Shown here piece by piece: positions 1 through 11,040 of a stretch of 64,000 nt of DNA. The first letter of the stretch is position 1, and the number at the start of each line of letters is the position of its first letter. A program made the position numbers and the translations under genes. The stretch spans positions 32,379,942 to 32,443,941 of the forward strand of contig NW_024042261.1 in assembly GCF_014851395.1 (NCBI RefSeq). The letters run 5' to 3'. The notes under the pieces were generated by a model. That model was given only the letters and a program-made list of their open reading frames with translations. It made no database searches and was not told the DNA's origin. Source of the stretch: Micropterus salmoides (Eukaryota; Chordata; Actinopteri; Centrarchiformes; Centrarchidae).

Positions 1-66
1 GCACAGATGTGTCAGTGGGCAGCTTTACCTGTCACAATGAATACGTGTTCAATCCCTCATCCCCAG

Positions 67-254
67 GCCTGCACAGAGATGGTGATGCCCATGTGCACAG
101 ATGGGGTCCAGGACATGTTTGAACCTGAGGAGTGGAACCTCCAGGCCTTCTCTGATGAGTGTAACGCCATTTTTGGTGTCAGGCCACGAGCTGACTGGGC
201 AGGCACAGTCTACGGGGGGAAAGACATCGCCTCTCAAAGCAACATCATCTTCAG
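67..254 (+). CDS. prcp: prcp, penultimate coding exon (partial gene)
   Basis: Exon of lysosomal Pro-X carboxypeptidase, a serine peptidase of family S28 that removes C-terminal residues after proline, for example from angiotensin II and III. An acceptor AG sits at 65-66 and a donor GT at 255-256. The frame opens with ACTEMVMPMCTDG and continues through DMFEPEEWNLQAF to YGGKDIASQSNIIF, closely following the known vertebrate protein. The exon is 188 nt, starts in phase 0 and ends after two bases (AG) of a serine codon that the next exon completes. It contributes 62 full codons. The upstream exons, including the catalytic serine, lie outside the window, and bases 1-66 are the end of the preceding intron. 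The related peptidase DPP7 is the alternative, but the wording here and the downstream neighbour favour prcp. Confidence 0.93.
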
Positions 255-1110
255 GTAAACATTGCTTGTAAACTGCCAGGCTTAAACAGAAGGTGTGTGT
301 TTAGTGCAGTGGGAGCAATTCAAGTTTTGATTTTGACTGGCTTTTATAGCAGGCAAATTAAGAGTACCCACCTGGGTAGCCACAGGAAGCAGACAGAAGT
401 ATGAAAATGATGTAGCTCAATCACAAACACGCAGGTGGGTCATATTAGGCTAACACCAATTTGCAGCTCTTGTCAAGCTATAAAAAGGTCTGGCAATCAG
501 ATATTAATATGTGAGTTTTCAAAGCAACTCAAATAAATTGCTTAAAATCACAACACGTGCCAATCATTAAAAACAGAACAGAGAAAAATTACCATCATTT
601 TTAATTAGCCAATGTGGGGGGGTTTAAAGATAATAATACAACCTATGAAGACTCATTTTTGTAGCAGTGGTATTTTTTTCTCTTAGTGTTTTATTATTTT
701 GTGTAAAACATTTTTATAGTGTTTTTACTTTTAATTCTATTTTGAATGACTGTTGCCTTATTTTTTTGTGAAGTTCTTGTCTTGAAAGGTGGTATTTATT
801 TAAATAAACATGCTTACTTACTTGCTTACGTTAACCTCTTGTAAAGTTGGCGTAGCCCAGTAGATAAATAACCATGTTGTGCTTGAAATTTGTTTTCACA
901 GACTTTATGTGGACATATAAGACAATAACAGTTCAAAGAATGCATGCTGTGAATTCTGATGTATTGATACTAGAATGTACAAAACAATTATATGAAAAGT
1001 CACTAATGATTTTGTGTTGGTTGCTGCCACACCATGCCATAAATGAACAACCTTGTATACAAGTGTCTCATATATTTTCAGTGCACACTGTCTCTGCTGT
1101 TGTATTTCAG
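255..1110 (+). other. prcp: prcp last intron (856 bp)
   Basis: The intron has a GTAAAC donor and a TTTCAG acceptor and joins the two prcp exons in frame. It is AT-rich and non-coding. Its middle carries a LINE-like 3' tail, listed separately. I see nothing else in it. Confidence 0.9.
720..835 (+). repeat. Possible LINE 3'-tail remnant in prcp intron
   Basis: The stretch runs from a T-rich segment through GTGAAGTTCTTGTCTTGAAA into AATAAACATGCTTACTTAC. This resembles the 3' end of L2-type teleost LINEs (GTGAAGCACTTTG, then a short-repeat tail), and also the better copy at 7584-7790. It is degraded and has no coding content. Confidence 0.35.
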
Positions 1111-1333
1111 TAACGGAGGACTTGACCCATGGTCAGCTGGTGGAGTGACTTACAACATAACAGATTCTCTGGTATCCATTATGATTCCTGATGGAGCCCA
1201 TCACTTGGACCTCCGCTACAGCAATGACAATGACCCACCCTCAGTCCGTGCAGCCCGGACGTTAGAGGTGAAGTATTTTCAAGAGTGGATCAGGCAGGCT
1301 ACAAAGACACGTCAAACTGCATCAATGCCTTAG
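1111..1333 (+). CDS. prcp: prcp, last coding exon
   Basis: This is the C-terminal exon of Pro-X carboxypeptidase. The acceptor CAG ends at 1110. The first base completes the split serine codon, giving NIIFS-NGGLDPWSAGG across the junction. The exon carries two of the three charge-relay residues of family S28: the aspartate in GGLDPW (codon 1124-1126) and the histidine in GAHHLDLR (HH codons 1199-1204). In the human enzyme these correspond to Asp430 and His455. The protein ends with a Trp-containing helix (KYFQEWIRQ) and a short polar tail, with stop TAG at 1331-1333. The two exons in the window together encode 136 residues. Catalytic motifs are intact, so the gene looks functional as far as can be seen. 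Confidence 0.95.
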
Positions 1334-1510
1334 TCCCTAAAAACAAAGCAAAATGTTACACAACTGGGAAAGTCATTATAACCTGGACTGACTAGCTTTA
1401 ATTTGTGACATGGTATTTTACAGGGTGCTGGCTCTTTCATTATGCCCAAGTTTGACCTGTTTTAATCAATGTTTTTTCTTCACATTAAATGATTTCATTA
1501 ATTTAAATAT
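1334..1510 (+). other. prcp: prcp 3' UTR (probable)
   Basis: This is the non-coding sequence after the prcp stop. The nearest candidate poly(A) signal is ATTAAA at 1484-1489, which would give a short 3' UTR of about 170 nt. No AATAAA is closer. The end point is inferred. Confidence 0.45.
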
Positions 1511-4500
1511 TTCAGAATCCCTCTGGATTTTAATAACAATATCATTAATCACTTGAGAGTGTTTTTTAATCTTAATCACGTAGCCATGTTCAGTGCTGTA
1601 TCAGGAGTATCCAACTACAGTCTTCTTAGACCAAATGAGGACACACTATCTTTATGCCAAACTGTACATTTCCAAGGGCTTGGAGAGAGAGAGTCAGTGT
1701 TACAATCAGTAATACATTCAGAGTTATTCACATCTTAAATTTTGTACATCATTACGAATTCACACGCCTTGTTGATTAGCCATTGTGGTCATTCAGGTGT
1801 ATATTTTTTTTAATATATATTGTAACATGCATCTTATCATTTGAAGACGTCTCAGGAGAAAAGCTTAGCACCAAATCTAAAGAAAATCAAGTAATATTAG
1901 ACTTGATTTGTTATTGTTCACAGAATAGTGCTTCCTCGCTTTGAAGTTTTCTATTTATGTCTAATAATGGTGGTACCATTATTTAACATGCTGTCACTTC
2001 CAAGAAACATGCCTTCTAGTGAAACTGATTAAAAAGCTACAAATGATATTGTCATATAATCTTTCTAATTGTCTTTTAATCATATATGGATGTCCTGTTG
2101 TTCTGTGGAGCAGACTCTTTCTCATGTTTTAGAGAGACTGAGGCTTTTAAGTTACTTCCACCTAGCAGGAACAATTGCACGTGCTTGAGATTTAATAAAA
2201 AACCAATCGGAGGAGGCCAATAAAGTAAGTGGTGGGAGGTTATTGCAGCTATGCCTGCTGACCTCACCCCTGTGGACCAACCTGTGGGATTCCCCCTGGC
2301 ACGCATTCATTCACTGCCTCCATTAAAGGTTTAAACTGAGGCACCAGAGCAGCCCATAGAGCCTGGTTTGTTCCCCCCTGCTAGTAATATTATTAATACA
2401 ACTCCTGGGGTGCCAGAGGGGTTGAGAAGGGTTGATGGAAGGTTAAGAGTGAGGCAGTGAGTGGATGCAGGACTCGGCAGGGACTAAGAAGTCTTTTGTA
2501 GTTCGCCATGAAGTCACTGTTATGTTTCTTTTCTTTTTTTCTTTTTTTAATATCAAACTAAAACTGCCAACTCAACTGTCATGAAAACACTGAAATTAAA
2601 ACACTTTGACTGGCAATGAAAACGGATTCTTGCTTTGTAATTTTCTTTGAACTATTCTGGCCAATTCTTTTTCTCCCCCTCTTGTTTTAAAGTAAAAGTT
2701 CCTGACATGACATGACTTTGTGAAGCAGATGGGGAACATGTCCTGTGCTGGTATGTGGGTTGATTTTCTACCAGGAGACACAAAGCCTGACTTCTCAACA
2801 TTTTGTCACAGGCTTGACTGGATTTCAGACACCCTAGTAGAAAGAAACATAGCTAAACATGGGGGAGGACGGGGTCTCCGCCACTAAATGCCGTCCTTAA
2901 ACTTTTCTCAGGACTTTGAGAGGTCATTAATTTTGCTAGCCTTTTCTCAGTCTCTGACACTGGCCATCAATCAAAGGTGTTATTAGTATTCGCTCAACCC
3001 CAAACTCTGAGTATGTCCCTGCTCAAACAAGGACCACACACTAGTAGGAAGAGATTAAGCCTGTGTGTGTCACATCACGTTGCACTGAGCACCCTGCTCC
3101 TTTGGGGTTGGGTGCTGCTGAATAAGTAAATTCTCAGGGACAGAGGGCGTGCTGGTAATGTTTAACAATATCTCAACAAATCTGTGTACTTAACTTGCTG
3201 GTTGTGGGGAAAAGGCACAGCAGATTACTAATAATTTTCTCCAAATTTAAATTCCCCAAAGGTCCCATCATAATAAGTTTTTGAAAATTCAGTCCATAGT
3301 TGAACTCTGTGATTAACGCTAACATAAACACTGATCCATAATAGTCATTTTTTAAAATTATTTAACAATTAACCTCACACATAATTTCATGAGAGTGGAA
3401 ACAAGTCAAAAGCTCCTCCATTGTGCTCTCAGTTAATATATTTTTTCCGAGCTGGTCTGCCCATCCCCTCTCACCCTCTCAGCCTTTATGCAACAATAGA
3501 AACTTGTTTCCGGGATCTGTGCGTCAGGCTCTGTGATGTGAATGACCCACAAGCACAAAAGCCAAAGCCCCTTGACTGGAAAAAAGAGGGGATATGGCTG
3601 CCATGACTGTGATGATGTCACTTTGCCAAAATTGTGCCTCTAGCAAAGAGAGGGAGGGAAAATCACTTCAGGCAAGCGTTAAAAGCTCAGTAGGCTACTC
3701 CACTGAATTCATGAGATGTCGTGATATGGCTGCAGCTGACGTCCATTTCCTGCTATAACTGTAATGAACTGAAAGTTCTGAATTTACGAATAAATTACTG
3801 TAATGGCAGGTGAAATGATTACAACTGAATATTCTCTGAAGTTTCCCCATGTGGATGGGAGGTCTTTTGCTGCCAGTTCTATAAACAAACATAAAGATAT
3901 TCTTTGTTTTGTAACCATTTGTTGCTCATAGATTTGAGTTTTTTTTTTGGATTTCTTTTCAGTCCCAGACTTGTGTTGGGCCACAAATAATTAGATCAGT
4001 GCTATCAGTTTCACTGTCCCTTTTCTCCCAAGAAATTAACATAAGAAAGACATTTTTAACAACCTCACTCCCTCACTGCTTCAGACTTTTTTTTTCATCC
4101 CTCCAACTCTTAAATGAGTCACTTCAACATGCACTTTTGTAAGAGAGATCTTGTTTCAGTTATTCAGTTGCAGTATCTCTATCTTAACTTAAAATAATTA
4201 TAAACAAAGGTTTTATGTGATCAGATGGAGACTTATGCTTTTTCTGGTTAACAAATAGAACATATGTGCATAACGTGACGGTAAGTTACACATTTTTAGT
4301 GAACTACGTCTAACAGTACATTCACTCAAAATTCACTTGAAATTCCTCTTAAATTGGGATAAGTGCTGGCAACATAACAATCTCGCTCTTGGACACATCC
4401 TTCATTTATTCACTTCTAGCCACGAAGAAAGTTCCTGTAAATACGTTATTGTTTACAACAGAAGTTTCATACCCAGGATTTCTTAAGGTCAACATTTCTT

Positions 4501-5389
4501 TTAGCACACTAAGCCTGAACTGCACTTTATTCCCCTTTAATTTAACAGCTCCGGCAGCTTTTCTAGTTAAATCGACTGTTCATTATTGAGACCCATTTTA
4601 CGAAGGGGCTGTGAGGTGCAATTTAATGAATCTCTGGCACAAAGCTCCCTTTCACTGCCAGGCGAAGAATAGAGGCTATTTAGACCCTGTAGGGCTTTAT
4701 GTCAAAGGCAGCCCATAATAGTTGTCAGGCCAGGGCAGAAATTCCCACTGGCCTGGGAATGCACTAGAAATCAACTTTTGCCATGAGCAGATTAAGACAC
4801 AAGGCAAGCAGTTGGGAAGATTCTCCCAAATAGTGGCATCTGTTTGAGCACAAAGATTTTCCCACAGAAAAGAACTCACTACTGTATGGCCTTGATTTGA
4901 TAGTCAGGTTTGTTTCAGTGCCTAAAAGAACAGTAATTAGATTACAAGTTAACTTCTGTTTAGTAATCCAGACAGGAAACACATAGATAGGTATGATGAT
5001 TGAATAGTGGTTAAAATGTTTTGAAAAGCAAGCAGGAATGACACGAATAATGCCACTGATTAGTTGAGGAATTTTGTGGGATATTTAACTGTTTGTCAAT
5101 AATCATGTATAACAAAAAAGGATGTTTTTAAATTTAATAGAGAGATTTTTGTTCTGCACAGCAAAAGTATTCTATCCTCAGGGTTTTCTGGTCACTGTTA
5201 CAGTAATAACCTCCAGTTTCATGAAATAGTTTTTGGTTCAGAGCACACGCAAACAGTTAAACTACAGGGGGATAGATCTAACAGAGGTTATTGTCTTCAA
5301 CTCAGCAGGGAATTTCAGACAAATCCCTCTTAGATGCAGGTGGTCAGGCACAAGCAAAGAGTTAAGTCCTGCGGTCTCTTTGCCCCTCC
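1511..5389. other. prcp-fam181b intergenic region
   Basis: About 3.9 kb of AT-rich DNA lies between two genes on the same strand. No ORF here resembles a protein. A pyrimidine tract lies at 2521-2548. A candidate conserved block at 2820-3070 is listed separately. As the immediate upstream flank of fam181b it is a natural place for proximal regulatory elements, but this is positional inference. Confidence 0.6.
2820..3070. promoter_or_regulatory. Candidate conserved non-coding element upstream of fam181b
   Basis: This block has a more balanced base composition than its AT-rich surroundings and contains CATCAATCAAAGGTGTTATT (ATCAAAG is a TCF/LEF-type core) and GGTCATTAATTTTGC (a homeobox-type core). 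No repeat family is recognised in it. It lies about 2.5 kb upstream of the fam181b start. The regulatory reading is inference; no alignment was possible. Confidence 0.25.
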
Positions 5390-5599
5390 TCTTTGATGTT
5401 CTGACATCATTAGTCCAGCCCCCTGAAAGATCTCTTTTCCTCAGAGCCCGTCACTTGTACTCTGGAATGTTTACAGGAACTTCATGAGCAGCATCAGGAC
5501 CAAGCGTTTGGCAGAGGAAAAAAGACATGCACTGAAGAAACTTTTGGTTCAGGGATCATAGCAGACGCCACAGGTGTAGCCGCTGGGCTCAACAGAGTA
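5390..5599 (+). promoter_or_regulatory. fam181b: fam181b proximal promoter / 5' leader (probable)
   Basis: The 210 bp before the start codon are richer in G and C than the flank. They contain a CRE-like TGACATCA at 5402-5409 and TGGAATGT at 5463-5470, whose complement ACATTCCA fits the TEAD consensus RMATTCCW. That site overlaps a forkhead-like TGTTTAC at 5468-5474. A weak-context upstream ATG at 5484 opens a 25-codon uORF. No TATA box is obvious and the transcription start is not known. Confidence 0.4.
5484..5561 (+). other. Candidate upstream ORF in fam181b leader (25 aa)
   Basis: This short ORF starts with ATGAGC and ends with TAG at 5559-5561, 38 nt before the fam181b ATG and out of frame with it. 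The peptide is strongly basic (RTKRLAEEKRHALKKLL) and could form an amphipathic helix. The initiation context is weak (T at -3, A at +4), so it could be chance or a leaky-scanning uORF. Confidence 0.25.
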
Positions 5600-6559
5600 A
5601 TGGCTGTTCAGACTGCAATCATGAACCCTCAGTTCATGAATTTCTGCTTCCCTGGCTCTGTGATGGAGTACGATGTGGAGAAAAGTCTAGATGGGAGTCT
5701 CCTTGGCGAGGCAGAAAATGATGAGGACTACAAAGAGACCACTAGAGACTTGCTGAGCTTCATAGACTCAGCCTCCAGCAATATCAAGCTGGCTCTGGAC
5801 AAGCCAGTGAAATCCAAGAGGAAAGTGAACCACAGGAAGTACCTACAGAAGCAGATCAAAAGGTGCACAGGCATTATAACACCAGGAAACATAGCAGAAG
5901 CCACGGTTAAAAGACAGGGTACCCCCCTGGCTCAGACCAGTCCTTTGCAGAGCAAAACTCTACCTAAGCGTGATGGGGTCCAGGCCAACTTACAGAGCAA
6001 GAGCTTGGCAGCCCTCTTCAGCCCTGTGAAAGATATAAGGGGTGAAAAAGCAAAGAAACCACCCCTGAGGCATCGCAATCTGCCCCCCTCTTTCTTTATG
6101 GAGCCTGCCAACTGCTCCAAAGTCAGTTCCACATCTGGGATGACGCTAAAGGACTTGGAACGAGGCAATCCTGAGGCTGCAGAGTTCTTCGAGCTCTTGG
6201 GGCCTGAGTACAGCAACATGGTGAGTGACCAGGACCTTTATCAAAGCATGCCTCTCCGGGTGCAGCAAGAGATGGGAGGCCCGGATCCTGCTTCCTATGA
6301 TGCTCACAATTTAGTTGGTGGTCTCTTTTACTCTGAGCCCTGGACTAGCTGCTCAGGACCCTCTAAGAAACTAGGGGGGAGCCTGCGTACAAGTCCAGCT
6401 CAGCCTCCTGTCTACTGTCCCTCTGAGGCTGCTGGGCCCATAGAGGACAATGCACTGTGCACTTTGGCCTTCCCGAACTTCTTCACAGACTGCTCCATAC
6501 CTCAGGTCACTTATGATTTAAGTGGTGGTTATAACAGAGCTAATTATTCATCTCTATGA
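5600..6559 (+). CDS. fam181b: FAM181B, complete single-exon CDS (319 aa)
   Basis: FAM181B is a vertebrate protein without known enzymatic activity; members of its family have been reported to bind TEAD transcription factors. The start at 5600 is chosen because MAVQ matches the N-terminus of the family and the Kozak context is good (G at -3 and +4). Visible segments: residues 47-69 are the family signature TTRDLLSFIDSASSNIKLAL and what follows; residues 70-90 are a basic stretch (KSKRKVNHRKYLQKQIKR), probably a nuclear localisation signal; residues 131-141 are LQSKSLAALFS; residues 155-169 are PLRHRNLPPSFFMEP, very like the YAP omega-loop that contacts TEAD; residues 191-204 are the acidic PEAAEFFELLGPEY; and the C-terminus ends NYSSL. 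It is about 100 residues shorter than human FAM181B because it lacks the Ala/Gly/Pro-rich expansions. It lies downstream of prcp in the same orientation, as in human. Confidence 0.95.
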   Translation: MAVQTAIMNPQFMNFCFPGSVMEYDVEKSLDGSLLGEAENDEDYKETTRDLLSFIDSASSNIKLALDKPVKSKRKVNHRKYLQKQIKRCTGIITPGNIAEATVKRQGTPLAQTSPLQSKTLPKRDGVQANLQSKSLAALFSPVKDIRGEKAKKPPLRHRNLPPSFFMEPANCSKVSSTSGMTLKDLERGNPEAAEFFELLGPEYSNMVSDQDLYQSMPLRVQQEMGGPDPASYDAHNLVGGLFYSEPWTSCSGPSKKLGGSLRTSPAQPPVYCPSEAAGPIEDNALCTLAFPNFFTDCSIPQVTYDLSGGYNRANYSSL

Positions 6560-7393
6560 GAAATGAAATTCTGTTGTTAGAAGTGCTGGCAAAAGCAGAA
6601 AAAATACTGTGACAAGTTTAACAATAGTCCAAGAGAGTTTGATATTACTGTATCTTATTTGTTTATCGGTTGTGGAAGAAATATTGCAGCTGGCTAAATT
6701 ACATTTTCTATCATCTCCTCTCAACAACAATGTTTGTCATTATCCAGAGAGAAACAAGGAACTTAAAATGTTTTCTGTCATAGAAAATGTTCACAGTTTT
6801 TCAAATAATTGGATACCATGTATTTTTCAACATCCTAGTTTCATTTACTACACTGTTCAGTTTAATGGTAACTTGTTTCACATGCAGATTTGTTTTTCCT
6901 CATCTCAGGCAATTTCTAATGACTAATTCTAATTCTGATTGAAAATACATCGGATTTTGGGTATGCTTCAGTTTTGCCACCAGAGTATGGTAGTCTGTTC
7001 ATTTGGATGTATCCTATTCATTTGGGAATTTGATAATAAAGACATTTGATTCCATCATTTTCATATTTTACAAAAAGAAAACCTACAAGCTGCAGAAATA
7101 GCTGTTGGTTTAGTCCACTAAACATTACTTATTGCTAGAAAATTATATTATAGAACATTTGACAAAACATGCTGCAACAATCTCTCAGCGAGGCACTTTC
7201 TCATTCCAGTTCCAGTAACAGTCATCATGTAGAGATGTAGAGGGGGAAACTCAACAATTACAGTAGTGTGCCATGTTTGTTTTACAACATTTTACAGCTC
7301 AAAAATGATTTTCAGCTGGCAGATTTACGATGTGTATCCATTTTGTTGGAAAAGCCTTTAATGTATCTAGCTATTGTAAGAAGCCAAAATAAA
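6560..7393 (+). other. fam181b: fam181b 3' UTR (probable)
   Basis: AT-rich sequence follows the TGA stop. There are two canonical poly(A) signals, AATAAA at 7035-7040 and AATAAA at 7388-7393, suggesting a 3' UTR of roughly 0.5 or 0.85 kb. No coding potential is seen. The transcript end is inferred. Confidence 0.45.
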
Positions 7394-7583
7394 GCTGGTC
7401 TTTATTACTGTAACACCAGTGTCTGTTTTTGTGTTCTTTGCTAATCATGGGTGTTGATGTGTGATTATTAGAGTACATGAGGGCAAAAACACACAAATAC
7501 ATTCTTGTACAGAGTTGATCTATGTTAGGTACTTTGCATGTTATGGCAACAAATATGACAATATGCAAATAAATAAATAATAA

Positions 7584-7790
7584 AGCGTTTGAATCTCATC
7601 TCAAAACCTATTTATTCTCAAAGGCATTTTATTGATGCTTCCTTGCCCTGATTGTTCTTGTTGGTTAAATCATTTTTGTTGTATTTATTTATTCAAATGC
7701 TTGTATCATCTTTTTGTAACTGTGAAACACTTTGTAACCCTGGGTTTGACAAGTGTTGTATCAATAAAGTTTTGCTTACTTAATATTAGA
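7584..7790 (+). mobile_element. LINE 3'-end fragment (L2/CR1 group)
   Basis: The frame starting at 7585 reads AFESHLKTYLFSKAFY and then a stop, which matches the extreme C-terminus of L2-type teleost LINE reverse transcriptase ORFs. It is followed by the typical 3' UTR ending CACTTTGTAACCC, a TATCAATAAAG-type tail and GCTTACTTA. The element is 5'-truncated to about 200 bp, as is usual for LINE insertions, and is dead. Confidence 0.7.
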
Positions 7791-10290
7791 ATACAGTCTG
7801 ATGCAACTGTCCTGTAATAAACTATGACCAAGTTGAGTCAACACAGAAACAATAGTGCTCTCAACAACTAGCATTTACTGAAGGGGCTGACATATTGCAT
7901 TGTATTACATCATACAGGTGTGTCTAATTGTTATCAGTCACAGTACTTGCATTATATAATTTATTCACTCTAATATGTATACCTTATATAATTTGGTTGA
8001 AAAGACTATATACAGTAAATACAACGCTGATTACATACTATACCAGTGTTTTTTGTTACTGTTTCATTAAAATGCAATTCCAATCAACGTTAGACAAAAC
8101 AAAAAAAATCCTACCTATTCTGAAATTATCCTGTAGCAAAAATACACATGTAAAGCCCAGGAGGGAGAAATTTCTCAGTAAGTTAAGGAGTAAAACATTT
8201 GTTTTTACCATTTTACCAATTTAATCAGAAAGAAAGAAATCCAGTGCTGCAAATCCAGTGCTGCAAATCCATTTAAATGTTAAATCTCCGAACATTATTA
8301 CCCTTAACTAGCTTGTCAAATTTTCAGCAAGCATGCTCTTATTTCCACTAAAGAGCAAAGATGAAGGAGGTGTGACAATAATTTGAGTTCAACTCATACT
8401 TTTGGCATCACTCTACTGGTCGGTCCATTTGGTGGCTAAATTTCTAAATATGCATTTTTGCATGCAATATGGCATTTTGCTAATAATTGTTGAGGATTAA
8501 TTAATTTCCTGATGTTTTTAAGTTAAATTGGCTGCTGGTTTAAATTTGAAATCTCCAACATTCTCCCAGGAGTGCTCTCCCTGGAGATTGGAGTACCATA
8601 ACCATACACATTATTATCTCCCCCTGCTGGCTGTTGAAGGTTCACTAATTTACCTTCTAACACGACAGTCTTATAATGGTGCAGAACTTCTAAAGTCTAC
8701 ATGGTAAACTCTCAGAAGTACAGTAGGTGAAAAAAATCACGTTGTATGAGACTGTGTCGAAGGTCATTCAAACTAAATCAACATTTTAGGGCCTGCAAAC
8801 CTTTTGTATGTTTTGTGTAAAAGTATTAAGAACATCATGGTTGTTCCTTTTTATATCTCAATTTCAAATCAAGTCCTCAAACTTGCTCTTTATCTTTTTC
8901 AAATATTTTATAAAAAACAGTTTTAGCTTTTTGGTTGAGTGAACCTGCATGATCTGTCTCAGCGCCAAACTCCTTTACATTACAGTAACATGTACGTGGT
9001 TATATTGGCATCTGAACAACACTCTTCACTCTTAACCCCATCTGAGTTGACTGGAGGTTTAAGCCTCGGTCTGTTGTTGAAGGCAAGTGCAATTTTCAGT
9101 TTCCACGATTAGTTGACATGAGGCTTACTCCCTTCCTCAAGTTCAAGAAACAATATAAAATGGCAGAGGACCACAAATATGTCTGCCAGTGACGGTATCT
9201 TCAGGTCTGAAAGCAGTTGCTCAATAAACACACTAGATGGCAATAATGTTCTATTGAAAACCCAATGTCTACCACTCCCTATCAGACAGAACGGCACTTG
9301 TAGCTGATGTATGACATTGTAGCCATATGTGGTAAGAACTGAGTGGTTCTTCAGATATCTTTCCGTGAATTGAATCTGTCGTGAATTTAGTACGTTGGCG
9401 GGGAATGGTTACTTGGAACTATGATTTTTAATCTCTCAGTCTTTTTCACTGTCTTTTAAAATGGATTTCCACTTGGATGCTTATTCCTCTAAGCTATAAT
9501 GGTGTATGTATTCATTGTAATATGTGCTCTACTTTGAAGCTAGTTGTCTGCCAAGGTTTTTTCTTATCCCCTACCAGATGGCAATGTTTGTAGATTGGTC
9601 AACACTACTACTATGTGATATGCTAGACAAAACAATGTGTGACAATTTACAATACAGTAAATTATACACACAGAAGTGATATGGATTTTCTGACCCTGGT
9701 TTGACACCAGCTGATACATTCAGATTAGGAAATTCTGATGGAGCCACAACTGTATCCTGTGTTGATTTATGGCACACTGGAGATCCAATGTTTGTCAAAG
9801 CGATTAACAAGATCTGTGTTGGCATAGACCTGAATAACAAAAGCCAGATATCTAAGTAAACTAGATAATATACAGCAGATTTCCTCTGCCATGGTATGTG
9901 ATGTCCTACAATGCAAAATAAAAAAAAATGTGTACACACAGATGATATAATGTGTTGCATATGCACACACCAAATGCAAACACAGGAGCATGGTCAAAAA
10001 TACAACCAGTACTGAAATGAGCTCCACTGCAGAAAAGTTAAAATGCATTTTAGAGTGTTTTGCTTCATTATGCTACACTGGAAATTGAGTATCCATCCAC
10101 GCTTGCCCTCTAACTAACCTTTCACAGCTAGTCCTCATGTCTTGTTAACACCACAGGGTCGAAGCACCGTGCCAGATGATATTCACAAGCCTTTGTAACC
10201 TCTCTCAGTGACATGCAACTCTGAGCTCAAGTCAAAGGATATTTTTTAGGGTTCAATCCCTGAAGGGGCAGAACTCTTTTGAGTTTGTGT
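7791..10290. other. Intergenic, unassigned
   Basis: No gene or recognised element is seen. A 15-bp unit, AATCCAGTGCTGCAA, is tandemly duplicated near 8240-8270. The minus-strand open frame at 9571-9966 has no recognisable motif and is taken as noise. GTAATTAATT-like and CTAATAATTG-like AT-rich motifs are scattered. Confidence 0.5.
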
Positions 10291-10421
10291 TGGATTATTA
10301 TGATTATTATGATTATTATTATTATTTCAGGGTGTACCACCCTTACGCCCAATGTCAGCTGGAATTGGCTCCAGACCCTGTACGCAGGATAAGCGGTTGA
10401 CGATGGATGGATGGATTATTA
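10291..10421 (+). repeat. Teleost short retroelement tail, (ATGG)n-ended
   Basis: An ATT-rich microsatellite leads into GGTGTACCACCCTTACGCCC, then CAGCTGGAATTGGCTCCAG, GCAGGATAAGCGGTTGACGA and ends in (TGGA)n. This is a very common teleost interspersed module. The copy at 17562-17725 is a longer version in the opposite orientation. The 10-mer TGGATTATTA at both ends (10291-10300 and 10412-10421) may be a target-site duplication, but it overlaps the simple repeat. Confidence 0.6.
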
Positions 10422-10429
10422 GTTGTCTG

Positions 10430-11040
10430 CTGAATTGCCTTAAATTGCCCTGAGCTGGAATGAGCTAGAAACACCAAACTTGGTACAAATGAAAATGACA
10501 TGCAAGTGCTTCCACAGAAATATGAGCCCAATCAGCCAGATGGTGGCGCTGTAATTAAGGCCCAAAAATGCAGCTTTGGCCACGCCTCTCACACTGTAAG
10601 TCTGATTGTTTTGAAATTTCTCACACAATCTAATTAAATGTGCTCTATTAAAAAGCGCCTTTGACCATTAAAGTCCACCATGATGGATTTTATGCTAATT
10701 AGCATAACGTGAAAAACAGTAAAAATTGCATCTACTTTTTGGATTTTGATTATCAACACCAAATGTGGGCAGCATTGCAGGACTGAGATACACATTTCTG
10801 TTACAAATGTGCAAGATTGGTCGAAAACATGGCCATGGCATCAACCAAAATATCTTCATAAAGGGCTTAACCATATGTATATAATTACCTGAAACATTTC
10901 CAGAAATTTCATTTAAATTGACCACTTGGGGGCGCTAAAAATTCATAAAATGGGTGTGCCAGATCACAAATTTCCTTATAATGTTGAACCACATGTTTAA
11001 ACCTATTTTATCAAAATATCTGCTTGCAGCTATATTTACA
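10430..11040 (+). repeat. Interspersed teleost repeat, non-coding
   Basis: The phrasing (ACACCAAACTTGGTACA, AGATGGTGGCGCTGTAATTA, CCACGCCTCTCACAC, TTTTGAAATTTCTCACACAA, TAGCATAACGTGAAAAACAG, CACTTGGGGGCGCTAA) matches a long, non-coding repeat I know from many teleost genomes. It is AT-rich with repeated GGCGCT cores and no ORF. Family name and ends are uncertain. Confidence 0.55.

Noticed and set aside
9571..9966. 131-aa open frame on the minus strand
   Set aside because: No family motif, mixed composition, no promoter or splice context; length is expected by chance in 64 kb of AT-rich DNA.
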